The notes under the pieces were generated by a model. It was not told the DNA's origin. It was given only the letters and a program-made list of their open reading frames with translations, and did not search any database. DNA of 47,338 bases from Planctomycetota bacterium (GTDB taxonomy: Bacteria > Planctomycetota > Planctomycetia > Pirellulales > Pirellulaceae). This document shows, piece by piece, positions 47,290 to 47,338 of this stretch. Location of the stretch: contig JAQBZB010000033.1 in NCBI GenBank assembly GCA_027622275.1, positions 1 to 47,338 on the forward strand. Reading direction: 5' to 3'. The stretch's first letter is position 1. The number at the start of each line of letters is the position of its first letter. The position numbers and the translations under genes are program-made.

Positions 47290-47338
47290 TCATTCGAAGT
47301 CTGCTTTAGCCAAAATCGTTGGCGCTGTCCGCGCGCTT

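Noticed and set aside
1-47338. tRNA or rRNA genes
   Set aside because: I saw no cloverleaf with a GTTCRA-type arm in the gene gaps; a covariance-model search would be needed to exclude one fully.

Overview
The window looks like chromosomal DNA of a planctomycete, most probably of the Pirellulales type. The signs are a DUF1549/DUF1553 c-type cytochrome protein next to a DUF1501 protein, a secreted DUF1080 protein, a very large surface protein with the planctomycete LEPR-XLL-type N-terminus (LEDRALLA), a Ser/Thr kinase fused to WD40 repeats, an HDOD regulator, and many families of palindromic intergenic repeats. This assignment is inference from gene content, not from a marker gene.

Layout. 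Positions 1-512 hold the end of a sugar-phosphate isomerase/epimerase-like gene. Next come a 247-bp inverted-repeat element and an orphan PD-(D/E)XK-like gene on the minus strand. From 1595 to 7648 plus-strand genes encode the cytochrome/DUF1501 pair, a secreted esterase and a BASS-type transporter. From 7660 to 13329 minus-strand genes encode a FlK-like thioesterase overlapping RdgB, a secreted SPOR-like protein, TyrRS with a DUF1877-like gene, IspD and a VanZ-like protein. From 13552 to 20467 plus-strand genes encode a DUF1080 protein, TadA, FtsH, RsgA and a receiver-HDOD protein. Minus-strand ornithine cyclodeaminase-like and xylulokinase genes follow, and a lipoprotein solute-binding protein diverges from xylulokinase, which suggests sugar uptake and use.

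The last 22 kb (minus strand) is dominated by one enormous surface-protein locus, 44179 to 25049, now broken into three reading frames. Repairing a 1-nt deficit near 41118-41135 and removing one copy of a perfect 13-bp tandem duplication at 35344-35369 gives a single frame of 6,372 codons. That protein would carry a signal region, parallel beta-helix modules with CSLREA-like segments, an SdrD-B-like domain, eight PD40 propeller repeats, FG-GAP propellers in a 7-7-3-7 blade arrangement separated by RTX-like calcium motifs, and a C-terminal dockerin pair. Behind its start codon, at the window edge, lies a kinase/WD40 gene whose frame is closed by a stop before the kinase N-lobe.

The strongest leads are the two frame-breaking lesions (the 13-bp one could act as a reversible switch), the three-blade FG-GAP block that coincides with near-identical 231-bp repeats, a palindromic repeat translated as part of the DUF1501 protein upstream of its Tat motif, and nested MITE-like elements. 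I saw no tRNA, rRNA, CRISPR array, transposase or complete prophage. Nothing here is clearly a new defence or biosynthetic system.
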